64,000 bases of DNA from Dysidea avara (taxonomy: Eukaryota; Porifera; Demospongiae; Dictyoceratida; Dysideidae): positions 25,276,765-25,340,764 of the forward strand of contig NC_089281.1 of the NCBI RefSeq assembly GCF_963678975.1, read 5' to 3'. The stretch's first letter is position 1; the number at the start of each line of letters is the position of its first letter. The notes beneath the pieces are model-generated. The model was not told the DNA's origin. It did not search any database and was given only the letters and a program-made list of their open reading frames with translations. Shown here one piece after another: positions 20,882 through 31,089 of the stretch. A program made the translations under genes and the position numbers.

Positions 20882-22894
20882 TGAAAAAAATCCTTGTACT
20901 TGTTTGCTAGGTACATGCAGTTGTAAATTTTAATAAAATGTATACTTTTATATTTTTAGAGGCACAGAGATACAGAGAAAGCAGATAGGATGTTTGGGAC
21001 ACTAGTGATACAACTACCGTCTAATTATGAAGGTGGACAACTGACTGTGTTCCATCAAGGAAAAGAAACTGAATACAGCTTGGTGGCCCTGATGCTTCCT
21101 GCAACTTTTACTTTGCAGCATTTTATGCTGATTGTCAACATGACATTAAACCAGTCACCAAGGGCTATCGATTGTGTCTCATATACAATTTGTTGTATAG
21201 AGGCATTGAGGAGTGTCCAGCTCCAGCAGATAACCAGAAACAAGTATCAGCCATTGTCTCAGCTATGACAGCCTGGAATGAAGATGCTGCCTCAAAAGAT
21301 TGCCCCAAGATGATGACATTTATGCTGGAGCACAAATATTGTGAAGCCAGTCTCTTTTTTGAGTTACTAAAGAACAGTGACCGGGCAGTGGCTGATGTTT
21401 TGGTCCAAGCAAAGGCTGAAGAAAATTTTGATCTTTACCTATACAACGTGCACCTTACAGAGAACTGGTCAGCTTACTGTGATGACTGGGGTGATTGTAC
21501 TACTGAAGAGCTTTGGGATGAAGAGCTCAGTGTTGAAAACGTCAGGTCTTATGATGGAGATGAAAAAACCTACAGCATTGATATCAGCAATGATTCATTG
21601 GTCCCAGAAAATTTTTTTGGTACTATTGATCCCGATGAAGAAGAGTTTAAGGCAACAGGAAATGAAGGCACAACTGTAGACAAACAGTATAATTGGGCAG
21701 CATTGTAGCGTATAGCCATGATAGGTTTGTATACCATGGTTAAAATATTTGAACAAGATGTTAAGAATGACAAGGAAGGAACTAGTTTATTATGGCTGCA
21801 AAAGATATAATGAGGGAAATACGCATAAGCTCAATTGGTGGCTCATCTCTTGAATTTTTGCAATCACTGCTGCTACTGGATAACAAGGAGTTGGTTGTCG
21901 AGTGTCTGGATACAGTTGTGAAGGCTACAAGCTGTTGCTACAGTGGCATTATTTGGAATGATTCTTTTTGCAGTCTTGTTTCAACTATTGGCAGCAAGTA
22001 CGGGTGGAACCTCCTCAAGTCTCCCCTGAAGGCCATGTTTTGAAGTGCACATGTGGCAAAGTTGAAAAGTACTGCCAATTTTTGTTCAAGGTTTCCTCTG
22101 ATCAGTTTGGTGATGAACAGAAGGATCTTTGTCAATGCCTTGCAGCAGTTTATATCAATTTCTTGGTCAGTGAGCCAGACGCTACTGTTGTTAGGCGGCC
22201 ATCATCTTCAGCATATTGCTACAGTCACCCGAAGGAAGTCAACAGAAGCAAAGAGTTTGTGTGCTTAGTTGTGAATGTTCTTAAGAGTTTGGGCTGTGAA
22301 AACTTGCTTGTCTCTTTTGTTAATACTTTACGTCGCAAGCCATGTCACTATCCGGTTTTAAAGACAATTGGACCAGCCATCTTGGATATTAGTAAAACAG
22401 CTGCAATAGATGGGTCACTGCAAGTACTTCTTTCCTCCTGTATATCCAAATTAGAAGCTTCTGTTTGCAAGAGTATTCCTGCACCATCAAACTATGTTCG
22501 CCCTGTCAAGTTTTCATGTGCTTGCAATGATTGTGTATCACTGAAGCAATTTCTACAACATCTTGGTGAAAGACTCTGCCAATTCTACATGACCAAGAAC
22601 AAAAGAGAGCATCTTGAACAGCAGATACATGGTATTATTGATATCACACACACCACTGAGAAAGGCAGTAGCCCTCACACTCTTGTGATTACCAAGACAC
22701 AAGCATCATACGAGAAGAAGGTTAAGAATCGTAAAATTAAACAAAGTATGTTGGCTTCACTGCGACCTCTGATAATTAAGCAATCTACTAGTGAACCACC
22801 AACTAAGAAACAGAAGGCTGGAAATGATACATCTTTTGTTTGTTGCTCTTCGTCCTCAAAGGATGCTAGTCTACCAGTTGTTGACCTAACCTAA

Positions 22895-23954
22895 CCTAAC
22901 GTAGCATCATGAACACTTCACTCATGTACTGAATACTTGTACATTAGCTGTTATAGTATCTATATCACTCTTACTACAGTACATGCAACACTGATTTCTG
23001 ATAGTTGGTATACATTGTAACTACTGGCAGTTTAGATGCCATTCTACATATCTGCTTTGAAGTGAATGTACACCACGCACCTGTGTATCATTGTGCTAAT
23101 GATCTATACTCTATAGTATGCAAATATTATAATTTATACTATAATTCAGAGGAAATTTGTTTTCCTGACAAACCAGAATTGGGCTGGGTGGACCAGTTGC
23201 CAAAATTATCAGAACATACGGAAGGTTAGGTTTATTGTGTCCAATATTGCATAGCAAAAGGACGCTGGTAATGTGTCAGTTTGTTACAACTGTTAGTGGT
23301 TGCAGTACACCAGAGGGTTTGCAATGGGTGAGTAGGAAATCAAAATGGGAAAGACCAAAATATCAATATACAAGTTGAATGGAATGGATGATCCCTCTGC
23401 TAAAGCGATTGAAACACTCTAATAGAGCAGTCAAGAATGTTTTACCAGGGACTGCATTGAAAGCCTGTGATATTGTCGACATGCATAGGTATATAGATTA
23501 TAATCAACAAAAAGTTAGTTATTCATTTGAAACCATCAACGTTTTTAAAGATTTCAACTAAAACATTAAACATTAATGAAGAGGTCCACAATGTATTCTA
23601 GTTAAGTGACATGTCACAGCACCTATTCTAAGCTTGGAAATTGCTCAGGCTGAAGTAGCTCCCAGAATAGCCCCCCTGGTGTGTGGTCATATTGTCCTTA
23701 TATAGTCTCCTCCACATAACCCCTTTATCCTGAGGTTGAAAGTATATACAACTTTCCACATATGTATGCAAGTACTGTGTTCAATTGATGGTTAGTTTCA
23801 AGGGGTAGCAGTTTTGATAACTTTTTATATGCATCGCTTTCAATGCATAGTCTTTCTTTATTTCTGAACTTTCCTCTGATAGCTTTTCAAGCATCATGTC
23901 TAGACAAGTTAATGCTTTCTTACATCAAAACTTTAATCAGTGTCTTCCTCATGT
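22895..23954. other. 3' flank of the dioxygenase gene, nothing recognised
   Basis: Small ORFs (23005-23229, 23379-23561) show no family resemblance; one of them contains a copy of the 18-bp motif at 23416-23433. A three-copy CCTAA run at the stop codon (22886-22900) is too short to be telomeric. Confidence 0.45.
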
Positions 23955-24365
23955 CAAATAGGTAACCTGTACAAATCTATGGTCCACCCTATGCCTATTA
24001 TTGAATTTGCATCACCTGTCTGGGACCCTTAAATAAACAGACTATCGACTATTCAGAGATATGCAGCAAAGATTCTGTTTCAATAACTATTCTCAAACAA
24101 GTAGTATTACTATAATGTGAATTTATTTTCACTCAAAGAAATAATACTACAAAGCAAAAGCATCATTATACAGTACAGTTAGCAATGATGTACAAATATT
24201 ATTGATATAGCTTGTTACTTCATACCCGGCTGCCATTCATTGAGAAGAAAATATTTTACCTAACTGCCCACTGTTGTTTAAATTTTCATTTTCTCCACTG
24301 TGATAAAATTTGAAACACTTTACCTTCTTTTTAACTAACTCCCCATCCCTTGATCATTGACTTTT
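23955..24365 (+). pseudogene. LINE fragment, 3' end of a reverse transcriptase ORF
   Basis: Translation gives YKSMVHPMPIIEFASPVWDP, then after a stop RLSTIQRYAAKILF, and further on FIFSTVIKFETL. This order (VRP-x-LEYASPVWDP, Q-R-R-A-A-R, F-F-P-R-x-I-x-x-W-N-x-L-P-like end) is the usual C-terminus of invertebrate LINE polymerases. Several stops make it non-functional. It is not adjacent to the other LINE piece at 5235, so the two are probably separate insertions. Confidence 0.65.
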
Positions 24366-25504
24366 GTAATAATTCTTGACTGCTCTATTAGAGTATTTAG
24401 CAGTTGACTGCTCTATTAGGGTGTGTCAATTGTTTTAGCATGCAGAAGGATCCATCATGCTGCAAAGAAGTAAAATCTACAACTGCATGTTGCATATACA
24501 GAATTAATAGTAATTGGTAGCTATATTTTTACAATGGATATGTGTACTGCTTTTAAGGTAAATGGTGCTATTATGGGACACAAAATAGTGATTAAATGTT
24601 ACTACACACATGCAGGTACTTCATAGGGACTTCAATTTTGGACCAAAGACTCATAAATTAGTCTATTACATTCAGTCAAAAAGTAGCCACACAGAGCAAT
24701 TTGTTCATGAGGTATCTTTGCATTGTCAGGGTGCGTAATTGTGAGACAGAGTATATACATTATTATGAGACAGAAAAATGTACAAATTACTTCAATATGC
24801 TTTGACTTGCAGAAAGTACATAAAGTATGGACCAGGTACATGCCAACATGTTGCCTACAGAATATTATTAAACTTTGATGGACTTTCAAGAAAGCAGAGT
24901 TTATTTGTATGGCTTTCTTACGTGTGATTATGAGACAGTTGTCATGTTCTCGGCCTTCAGATGCTGAGTGAACAGTTACAAATAGCTTTCAATTTATGTG
25001 AAAGTGCACTAAAACGTCTTTTAATAAAAACAAGATGTATTATTGACAATCTGTGCTGTACCAAATGCAGAGACAGAAGTAACAACTATAATGTGTATTT
25101 CTTCATTCCAGGCAGCTGATTCATAATTAACTGAGTGGTTACTTTTTTCTACCTTTTGCAAAACGTAATGCTTCAAACAACATGCTGTAAAAGATGAGGT
25201 GCCACATTCACTTCGTCATCTTCAAAGCATGGATCAACAGAATTTAGTAGACATGCATACATCTTAATAATATACTCATGCTTTAGCTATAGCTATACTG
25301 CACCATTTTTAACAAAATTTTTGCACAATTGTAAGAGCTAGCATGTCAAAATACCTTTATAGCATGATATGAAGTAAGTACCTACTAGCAATATATAGCT
25401 CACGTTATTAAACCCATAATACATATCATTAGCCTTAAAAAAAAAGTTAGATTGCTACACAGTAAAAACAAGCTAGTGGAGGTCACTATTAATTTCTGCC
25501 ACAA
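24366..25504. other. Intergenic, no gene recognised
   Basis: It starts with two copies of the 18-bp motif (24377-24394, 24405-24420) directly after the LINE remnant. Nothing else was supported. Confidence 0.45.
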
Positions 25505-25996
25505 TACTGGGAGGGCCACTGCAAGTGCTTCATTCTCACTGTATATCCAAACTGCAAGCTTCTGTTAGTGAGGGTCCCATCAAACTGCATCCTCCCTGTC
25601 AAGTTTTTTTTTAAGTACTTGCAATGATTGTGTGTCACTGAAAAGGTTTCTACAGTATCCTTATAAAGGCTTCTCCAGTTTAGTATGAGTAAGAAAAGAC
25701 AACAGCATCTGGAGCAGCAAATTCATGATGTAATTGATGTCAAACACACCACTGAGCAAAGTGGTAAAACACAGATCCTTATAGTTATATACTAAAACAC
25801 AAGAATCATACGAGAAGAAGGTTAAGGAGCATGAAAGACATCAAACCCTGTTAGCTTTACTACGATCTCTGGGGAATGAGCAGTCTGAATATGGGCCACC
25901 TACTACTAAACAACAGAGAGCTGAAAATGATTTGTCGTTTGTATGTAGTTCTTCATTGTCAAAGGATGCTAGCTTACCAGTTGTTGAACTGACTTA
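25505..25996 (+). pseudogene. Decayed copy of the last exon of the dioxygenase gene
   Basis: This segment aligns with 22415-22893 through TCACTGCAAGT, TGTATATCCAAA, AAGCTTCTGTT, CCTGTCAAGTTTT, TGCAATGATTGTGT, CACACCACTGAG, ACGAGAAGAAGGTTAA and CAAAGGATGCTAG. It ends in the same VVELT-type C-terminus and stop. Internal deletions and frameshifts (for example around 25610 and 25790) prevent translation. It is a partial tandem duplicate about 3 kb downstream; the upstream domains are absent. Confidence 0.8.
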
Positions 25997-26336
25997 AGTG
26001 TGCCTTTTACATGGTATTGGTTGTTCAGTTCACATTTGTAGGTTGTATCTTAGCTTTTGATAGTCTGTTTCACGTTTGTAGGTTGTTGACCAGTACTCAT
26101 TTTGTGTTTTTTTAAAAAGAATTTCTAGTGATAACTATGTGGTTAACTGAAAAGTGACCAGTCAGTAATTACTGCAGATCTTCAATTGTAGAAGTACTAG
26201 CTGAAATTTGTCACAAAATAGTCTGTCATTTAATGCATGCACTAAGTGTTTATGAGCTGCAATAAAAGGAATTACTTCTCTATGGTAAGTAAGCCTAATA
26301 GTATATGTTGAAGTAAAAGCAATAATATTATGATGT

Positions 26337-26955
26337 ATACAACTGCTTTTAAGGAGAGTCAACTCAAAAAGGAGGTTTCTGAAAACCCAGAAACATATTC
26401 ATCCTCAAAAGCCAGGATTCTATACCACCAGTGACTATACCTATTAAAATAATATACATTGATATTCATTGTACCCCTTCACTATAGTAACTGCAGTTAA
26501 GAATATACAAATTCCCATCCAGATGTCAAAATTCACATACGATGGGGTGGGATGCTTATTGTAGTAACTATATTCCTCAGGATGCATGGTGCTTATTGAT
26601 TAGAGATTATATAAGTGCCCCCCTTGGGTTGTAACTGATAGTTAAGTGCCACTGGTTCAAGGGACTAGCTATTGAAATATTCTATATTCTAATAGAGCAG
26701 TCACATTTATAATTAAAGGTGAAATGATTACAATAAGCATCCCACCCCATCGCATGTGAATTTTGACATCTGGATGGGAATTTGTATATTCTTAACTGCA
26801 GTTATTATAGTGAAGGGGTACAATGAATATCAATGTATATTATTTTAATAGGTATAGTCACTGGTGGTATAGAATCCTGGCTTTTGAGGATGAATATGTT
26901 TCTGGGTTTTCAGAAACCTCCTTTTTGAGTTGACTCTCCTTAAAAGCAGTTGTAT
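26337..26955. mobile_element. Long foldback element, 619 bp, nearly perfect arms
   Basis: ATACAACTGCTTTTAAGGAG at the left end is exactly inverted at the right end (CTCCTTAAAAGCAGTTGTAT). Arms of about 245 bp match almost base for base, including GGATGGGAATTTGTATATTC and its inverse. The loop holds a small GGTGCTTAT...ATAAGTGCC hairpin (26588-26619) and one copy of the 18-bp motif (26686-26703). High arm identity implies a young insertion or gene conversion between arms. Confidence 0.9.
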
Positions 26956-29516
26956 GGTTCACAAGCTATAAAGAAAAATAATGAAATTAATGCAGGTGTT
27001 CAGACATGATGGACAGAAAGCAACTGAGTACGTTTCAGATCCCCTGCCCACATTTCTGTGTCTCACTGCCTAAATTTGGTTATTATAGTGACCATCATGT
27101 GAGTTTTTAATCATCTCAATGTTTAATGATTGTATACACAAGTTATAAACTTGCTTACATAGCCAGGCATAGTGATAGTAATTAAAGATAGAGGTTCTCT
27201 AATACAGCATTCAGGTAACTCTAATAAAACAGTCAGGTGTATATAAGTAAACAGTGCTGTCTGCAGATTATAATGTGTTGGTAAGTTATAGATATTGTCT
27301 GGGTATACCACACCCTATAACTTAATGGTTGGATTATAATACTTATTGCAGTGATTCAGACTTTAATAGTCTACTATATTCTTCAATAAGTTCTGCACAC
27401 TTATAAACAGTAGCTAGGTGAATGTACAGTGAATAGTGTGGATTATTGGAATATTAGATATGCTGATGACTGATCAGTTAGTGTAAGCTCTCCTTTATGC
27501 ATGACTGTTACCGGTAATTTAAATACCAGTGACCCTTTCCACCTAGAAGTTTAAATAATTGAATTTTCATGTACTGTATAGCCACTATTATTTTAATCAT
27601 AAAAATTAATGATATAATATTTGCATTAAGTATCAAATTCCAATCTTTAATTTAGTAGCTAATACTTGAATAACATGCATTAGTGTGCTATATAACAAAA
27701 CCTGTGTACTTGTACTTCAACAACTGAAAGCAAGTAGTGTAATTTGCTTTTTTCCCATTGTAAACTAACTTTAGTATGCAAAATTTGTACGAAAAGTTCT
27801 TACACAAATTTTTTTACACAAGATCGAACAACTCTAATAGAGCAGTCATTCACATAAACCATACGAAAATATTTTTATACGAAAAATTTCATCACAATTT
27901 TTTTTTGCACGAAATTAAAGCGAATTACGGTATCAGATGTGTAGCAACAAAATTTTAGTGAGAAGGCTAAGTGATAACTGGTTGATACATTATAATTTGC
28001 ACAGTGTACTCAGCATGTGAACTGGTGGAGGAACTCACCACAAAACATAGCACATACTATGACAAGCAAAATAATAATTCATAGCTAATAATTTGTGCTA
28101 AAAAGAAAAATAGAAAGAAAAATCACAATAGAATCTTATGTGTGAACATGTTTTATGCATGCAAGCATGTGCATAATGGGGCCCTATCGAACTTGGGGGA
28201 ATTCGAATGTGGGTTGAACAGTTCGAACTATAGTTACTAATTAGATAGTAATACAGTTAAGCTATCCATTTTGCTTTGTTCCATAATGATGTGGGGGAGG
28301 CCAGACATATGGTATTTAGGTATTTAATTAAGTTATGTGTTGATGGTTTAGTGGTGGTCACAGGCCATGCCTCTATGAGGCTCTAAGGTTTCTATGTGGT
28401 GCCATCACTTGTCTCAACTGTATAGCAGTAGTAAAATGTATTTAAAACCTAGTAATCACAAACATTTGTACTTGTGGTATTCAATTTCAAGTTTTCTCAG
28501 TAAAACTGTTGAGTCAGTACAACTGCATGTGTGTGTTGCAAACTTGTGAGACATGCATTTAACATTTAATATGCTGTGATTTATAATTTGTAAACAGGAA
28601 TCAGCTCCATTTAAACTTGAAGTTTGAAAGATTCGTGAACTTTAGTTGATGAATGTTCGGCCCTAGTGCATAGTGGTATACAAGAGAGACGCTGGACATC
28701 AGTGTATACGATAAGCAGTAAATTACAGTTTTACCACAGCAGGACTAGAAGTAGATATTGATCACTTCATTAGTCATTGACACAAGTTCACACTATATGA
28801 ATGTTGTGATCTAACTGGCTTCTATATCCAAGCAAAAACTTCAGTGTACTATATATGGCTTAGAATTGCTATATTCTCTATATTATTTTTATAAAACATT
28901 ATATGGCAGTCATTACAAACTCTTTGAAGGAGCTAAACGACTTTACTGCACAAGGTATGTCACTGCTATTTCATAGTATCAAGAGTTCATAATATAAAAT
29001 CTTAATATTGTATATTATATACTCTTGATAGTATATAGGACTAAGATATATCTAGATTGGCTGTGAAATAGCTGGCTTCTATCCCACTAATTAGGTTTTA
29101 AATAATTCAAATGGTTTCCGTTTTGAACACCTTTTGAGCACCATAGCAACATTTACACTCCTGTTTAGTTGGCTCCAGTGGAATAGAACATCATAGAAGG
29201 AGTGTATAGTGCTAACAGAACACATAAAGAAAAAAACCCTACTAGTTGCTGCTAAAGTTGGGAAACCAGAGTAACAATTGATGATCAAAGGAATGGGAAA
29301 GAAGCCAATTACAGTATAAGCATATCAGTACTATCAAGCTCTTGGTACTATTGTTCACTGAACCTCAACATAATTATACCTATCATCACACACCTTGGAG
29401 GTAGCTAGTTCAGTATACTGTTTGTAAAGCTGTCTTGAATAATTGTACATGAAATAGTGAATGTATACTTACAATGCACTACATTATCTACAACAAATTT
29501 CTAATTAAGAATGTAC
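26956..29516. other. Intergenic, no gene recognised
   Basis: No coding region is supported. Motif copies lie at 27196-27212, 27218-27234 and 27831-27848. A short inverted repeat (GCTATTTCATAG...ATCAAGAGT against ACTCTTGAT...CTGTGAAATAGC) spans about 28968-29072. This may include the 3' UTR of the zinc-finger gene. Confidence 0.45.
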
Positions 29517-30986
29517 CTACTTAGCCATATGTAGTCTTAGCATGTGATTGTCAAGAGAGCGTTTAGTAGAAACATTCTTTCCACAAACGTGACACTGGAA
29601 AGGTTTATCTTTAATGTGAGTTTTTGCGTGTCCAATTAGTGTGGAAATTTGAGCAAATCTCTTCTGGCAGACTTCACATTGGTACGGCCTTTCACCAGTA
29701 TGAGTTCTCATGTGGGCTGTCAGATAGGAAGCCATTGTAAACCGTTTCTGGCAGATATCACACTGGTACGGACGCTCTTTATTATGTGACTCCATGTGTA
29801 ACTTCAGGTAACTGGAATCTCTAAATCTCTTCTTGCAGATATCACATTCATGCAATTCTGAATCTTGAACAGCATGGAGCTTCAAGTGGGCTTCTAGTAA
29901 TGACTGTTTAGTGTATGTTTTTTGGCAGATATCACATTGATACGTCTGCTGCTCATGATTAAGCCTCTTGTGGGTTGCAAGGTTAGCAGCCAATACAAAT
30001 TCTTTTTGGCAGACATCGCATTTGTGTGGTTTGTCATTATTGTGAGTTCTCATGTGAGTAGCAAGGCCAGAATAGCAAATAAATCCTCTCTGACAAATAT
30101 GGCAAGTGTACAGGTGTTCACCCGAATGGCTCTTCATGTGGAGAGTATAACTAGAGTGCAACTTATATTCCTTCTGACATATCTTACACTTGTATGGTTT
30201 CTTTTCACCATGGGTCGAATAGTGACTGGCAAGGCTCGCCGAGGAGGAAAATGTTTTGCTACAGACAACACATTTGTATGTTTCCTCTGCTTGATCTGTA
30301 ATGACGGCATCACTTTGATGAGTGTGCATGTGATAAGCAAGAGTATGAGGCTTTATAAATCCTCTGTAGCATATATTGCATTGATATGTTTTTGGCTGAA
30401 CATGGGTCTTCATATGGGATGACAAGCCAAGAACCATCTTTTGGCAGACAGTACATTGATATTTCTTCTTCGTATCAGCTGTACAATGGTCCATATTGTC
30501 TGTAGGAGTTTCATCACAGTTGTCTGGTGCTTCTTCACTGTCAGCCCTCCTGTAGAGTGGTGCCGATGAAGGAGTTGGCTGGTAAACTCGGTAATGATAT
30601 TGTCTATGCAACTGGTCCTTCTTTAGGGACAAGTGCTTATTCAAAGATGCAGCACTATCATATCCTATCCCACACACCTGACAAGTTATCTTAGCTGGTT
30701 CAATGCGGGGAGACGTATCAGTAGTTGATGCTGTCTGCTCATGATCATCACCTCGCAGCTCACTGTCTGGAACAAATCCTCTGGCTAACACTGATTCTTC
30801 TGGCTCTGGTTTAATGATGGTGAACCACCTAGCTACAGGAATCTCATCAGGCGTGCTGTCACGAATATCACGAGCAGACACAAGTGCTGTACTTTCTTTG
30901 TCTTGTTCATGATCACGTAGCTCACCATGCTGTGATGTGTTGGGACCGACGTCAACTTGTTCATAGGGGTAAGATGAAAAAGACAT
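29517..30986 (-). CDS. C2H2 zinc-finger protein, about 489 aa, roughly 12 fingers, single exon
   Basis: The minus-strand ATG at 30986 starts MSFSSYPYEQVDVGPN. The frame is also open upstream to 31040, but without another ATG. The N-terminal 100 residues are acidic and S/T-rich with FTIIKPEPEES, resembling a SUMO-type psi-K-x-E site. An isolated first finger (CQVC...H) is followed by a linker, then a run of about eleven C2H2 fingers to the C-terminus. One (CTVC...HMKTH) is short, and the best matches are near the end (CDICQKRF, CEVCQKRF with TGERPYQC linkers). This is a sequence-specific nuclear DNA-binding protein by family; its target is unknown. It has no KRAB, BTB or SCAN domain. It is divergently transcribed from VPS51 with 103 bp between start codons. 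A decayed partial copy may lie at 47238-47530. Confidence 0.85.
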   Translation of the reverse strand: MSFSSYPYEQVDVGPNTSQHGELRDHEQDKESTALVSARDIRDSTPDEIPVARWFTIIKPEPEESVLARGFVPDSELRGDDHEQTASTTDTSPRIEPAKITCQVCGIGYDSAASLNKHLSLKKDQLHRQYHYRVYQPTPSSAPLYRRADSEEAPDNCDETPTDNMDHCTADTKKKYQCTVCQKMVLGLSSHMKTHVQPKTYQCNICYRGFIKPHTLAYHMHTHQSDAVITDQAEETYKCVVCSKTFSSSASLASHYSTHGEKKPYKCKICQKEYKLHSSYTLHMKSHSGEHLYTCHICQRGFICYSGLATHMRTHNNDKPHKCDVCQKEFVLAANLATHKRLNHEQQTYQCDICQKTYTKQSLLEAHLKLHAVQDSELHECDICKKRFRDSSYLKLHMESHNKERPYQCDICQKRFTMASYLTAHMRTHTGERPYQCEVCQKRFAQISTLIGHAKTHIKDKPFQCHVCGKNVSTKRSLDNHMLRLHMAK

Positions 30987-31089
30987 AACCTGTGATGGGC
31001 TGATAGGTCGTATCTTCGTGGCTTGATTGCACTGGTGCACGTGAAATCCACGTGAGCTTCTTTTAAATGTGCATTAATAGGAACAAAAC
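30987..31089. promoter_or_regulatory. Bidirectional promoter between the zinc-finger gene and VPS51, with two E-boxes
   Basis: Only 103 bp separate the two start codons, so both 5' UTRs and the core promoter must overlap here or extend into each other. Two perfect CACGTG boxes lie at 31038-31043 and 31049-31054, one helical turn apart (11 bp). No TATA box was seen. CACGTG is bound by bHLH-zip factors; in vertebrates the TFEB family uses GTCACGTGAC sites at endolysosomal genes, which would suit VPS51, but that link is inference. Confidence 0.6.

Larger units (their letters stand above)
17990..22894 (+). pseudogene. 2-oxoglutarate/Fe(II) dioxygenase-family gene, frame broken at several places
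   Basis: The first coding block (about 18021-18419) holds SVKKPGFYTAGGE, LGLPLCEAQAKEF, APFGKDKETIFDTSVR, then LYKMLLYEPGGFFK with donor GTTAGT at 18420. After a 2.5-kb intron an acceptor at 20958 opens HRDTEKADRMFGTLVIQLPS. HRD supplies the iron-binding H-x-D, and QHDIKPVTKGYR supplies the second H and the 2OG-binding R, as in prolyl-hydroxylase-like proteins. The C-terminal part (to 22894) ends in THTTEKGSSPHTLVITKTQ, a conserved block of this large family, and a K/R-rich tail with PTKKQKA. Breaks seen: TAA after TW at 18259, TAG and TAA near 18300 with a following frameshift, -1 near 21080 (between the two catalytic halves), a shift near 21700, a stop near 21810, and a shift near 22040. 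A 43-nt intron (about 18295-18337) could remove some of these but not the first TAA. Most likely a recently decayed gene; substrate unknown. Confidence 0.7.

Noticed and set aside
22886-22902. CCTAACCTAACCTAA as a telomeric seed
   Set aside because: Only three units, overlapping the end of a coding exon (VVDLT stop).
29922-30422. 166-codon plus-strand ORF
   Set aside because: It lies antisense to the zinc-finger array, whose C2H2 pattern is unmistakable; the plus-strand frame is its shadow.
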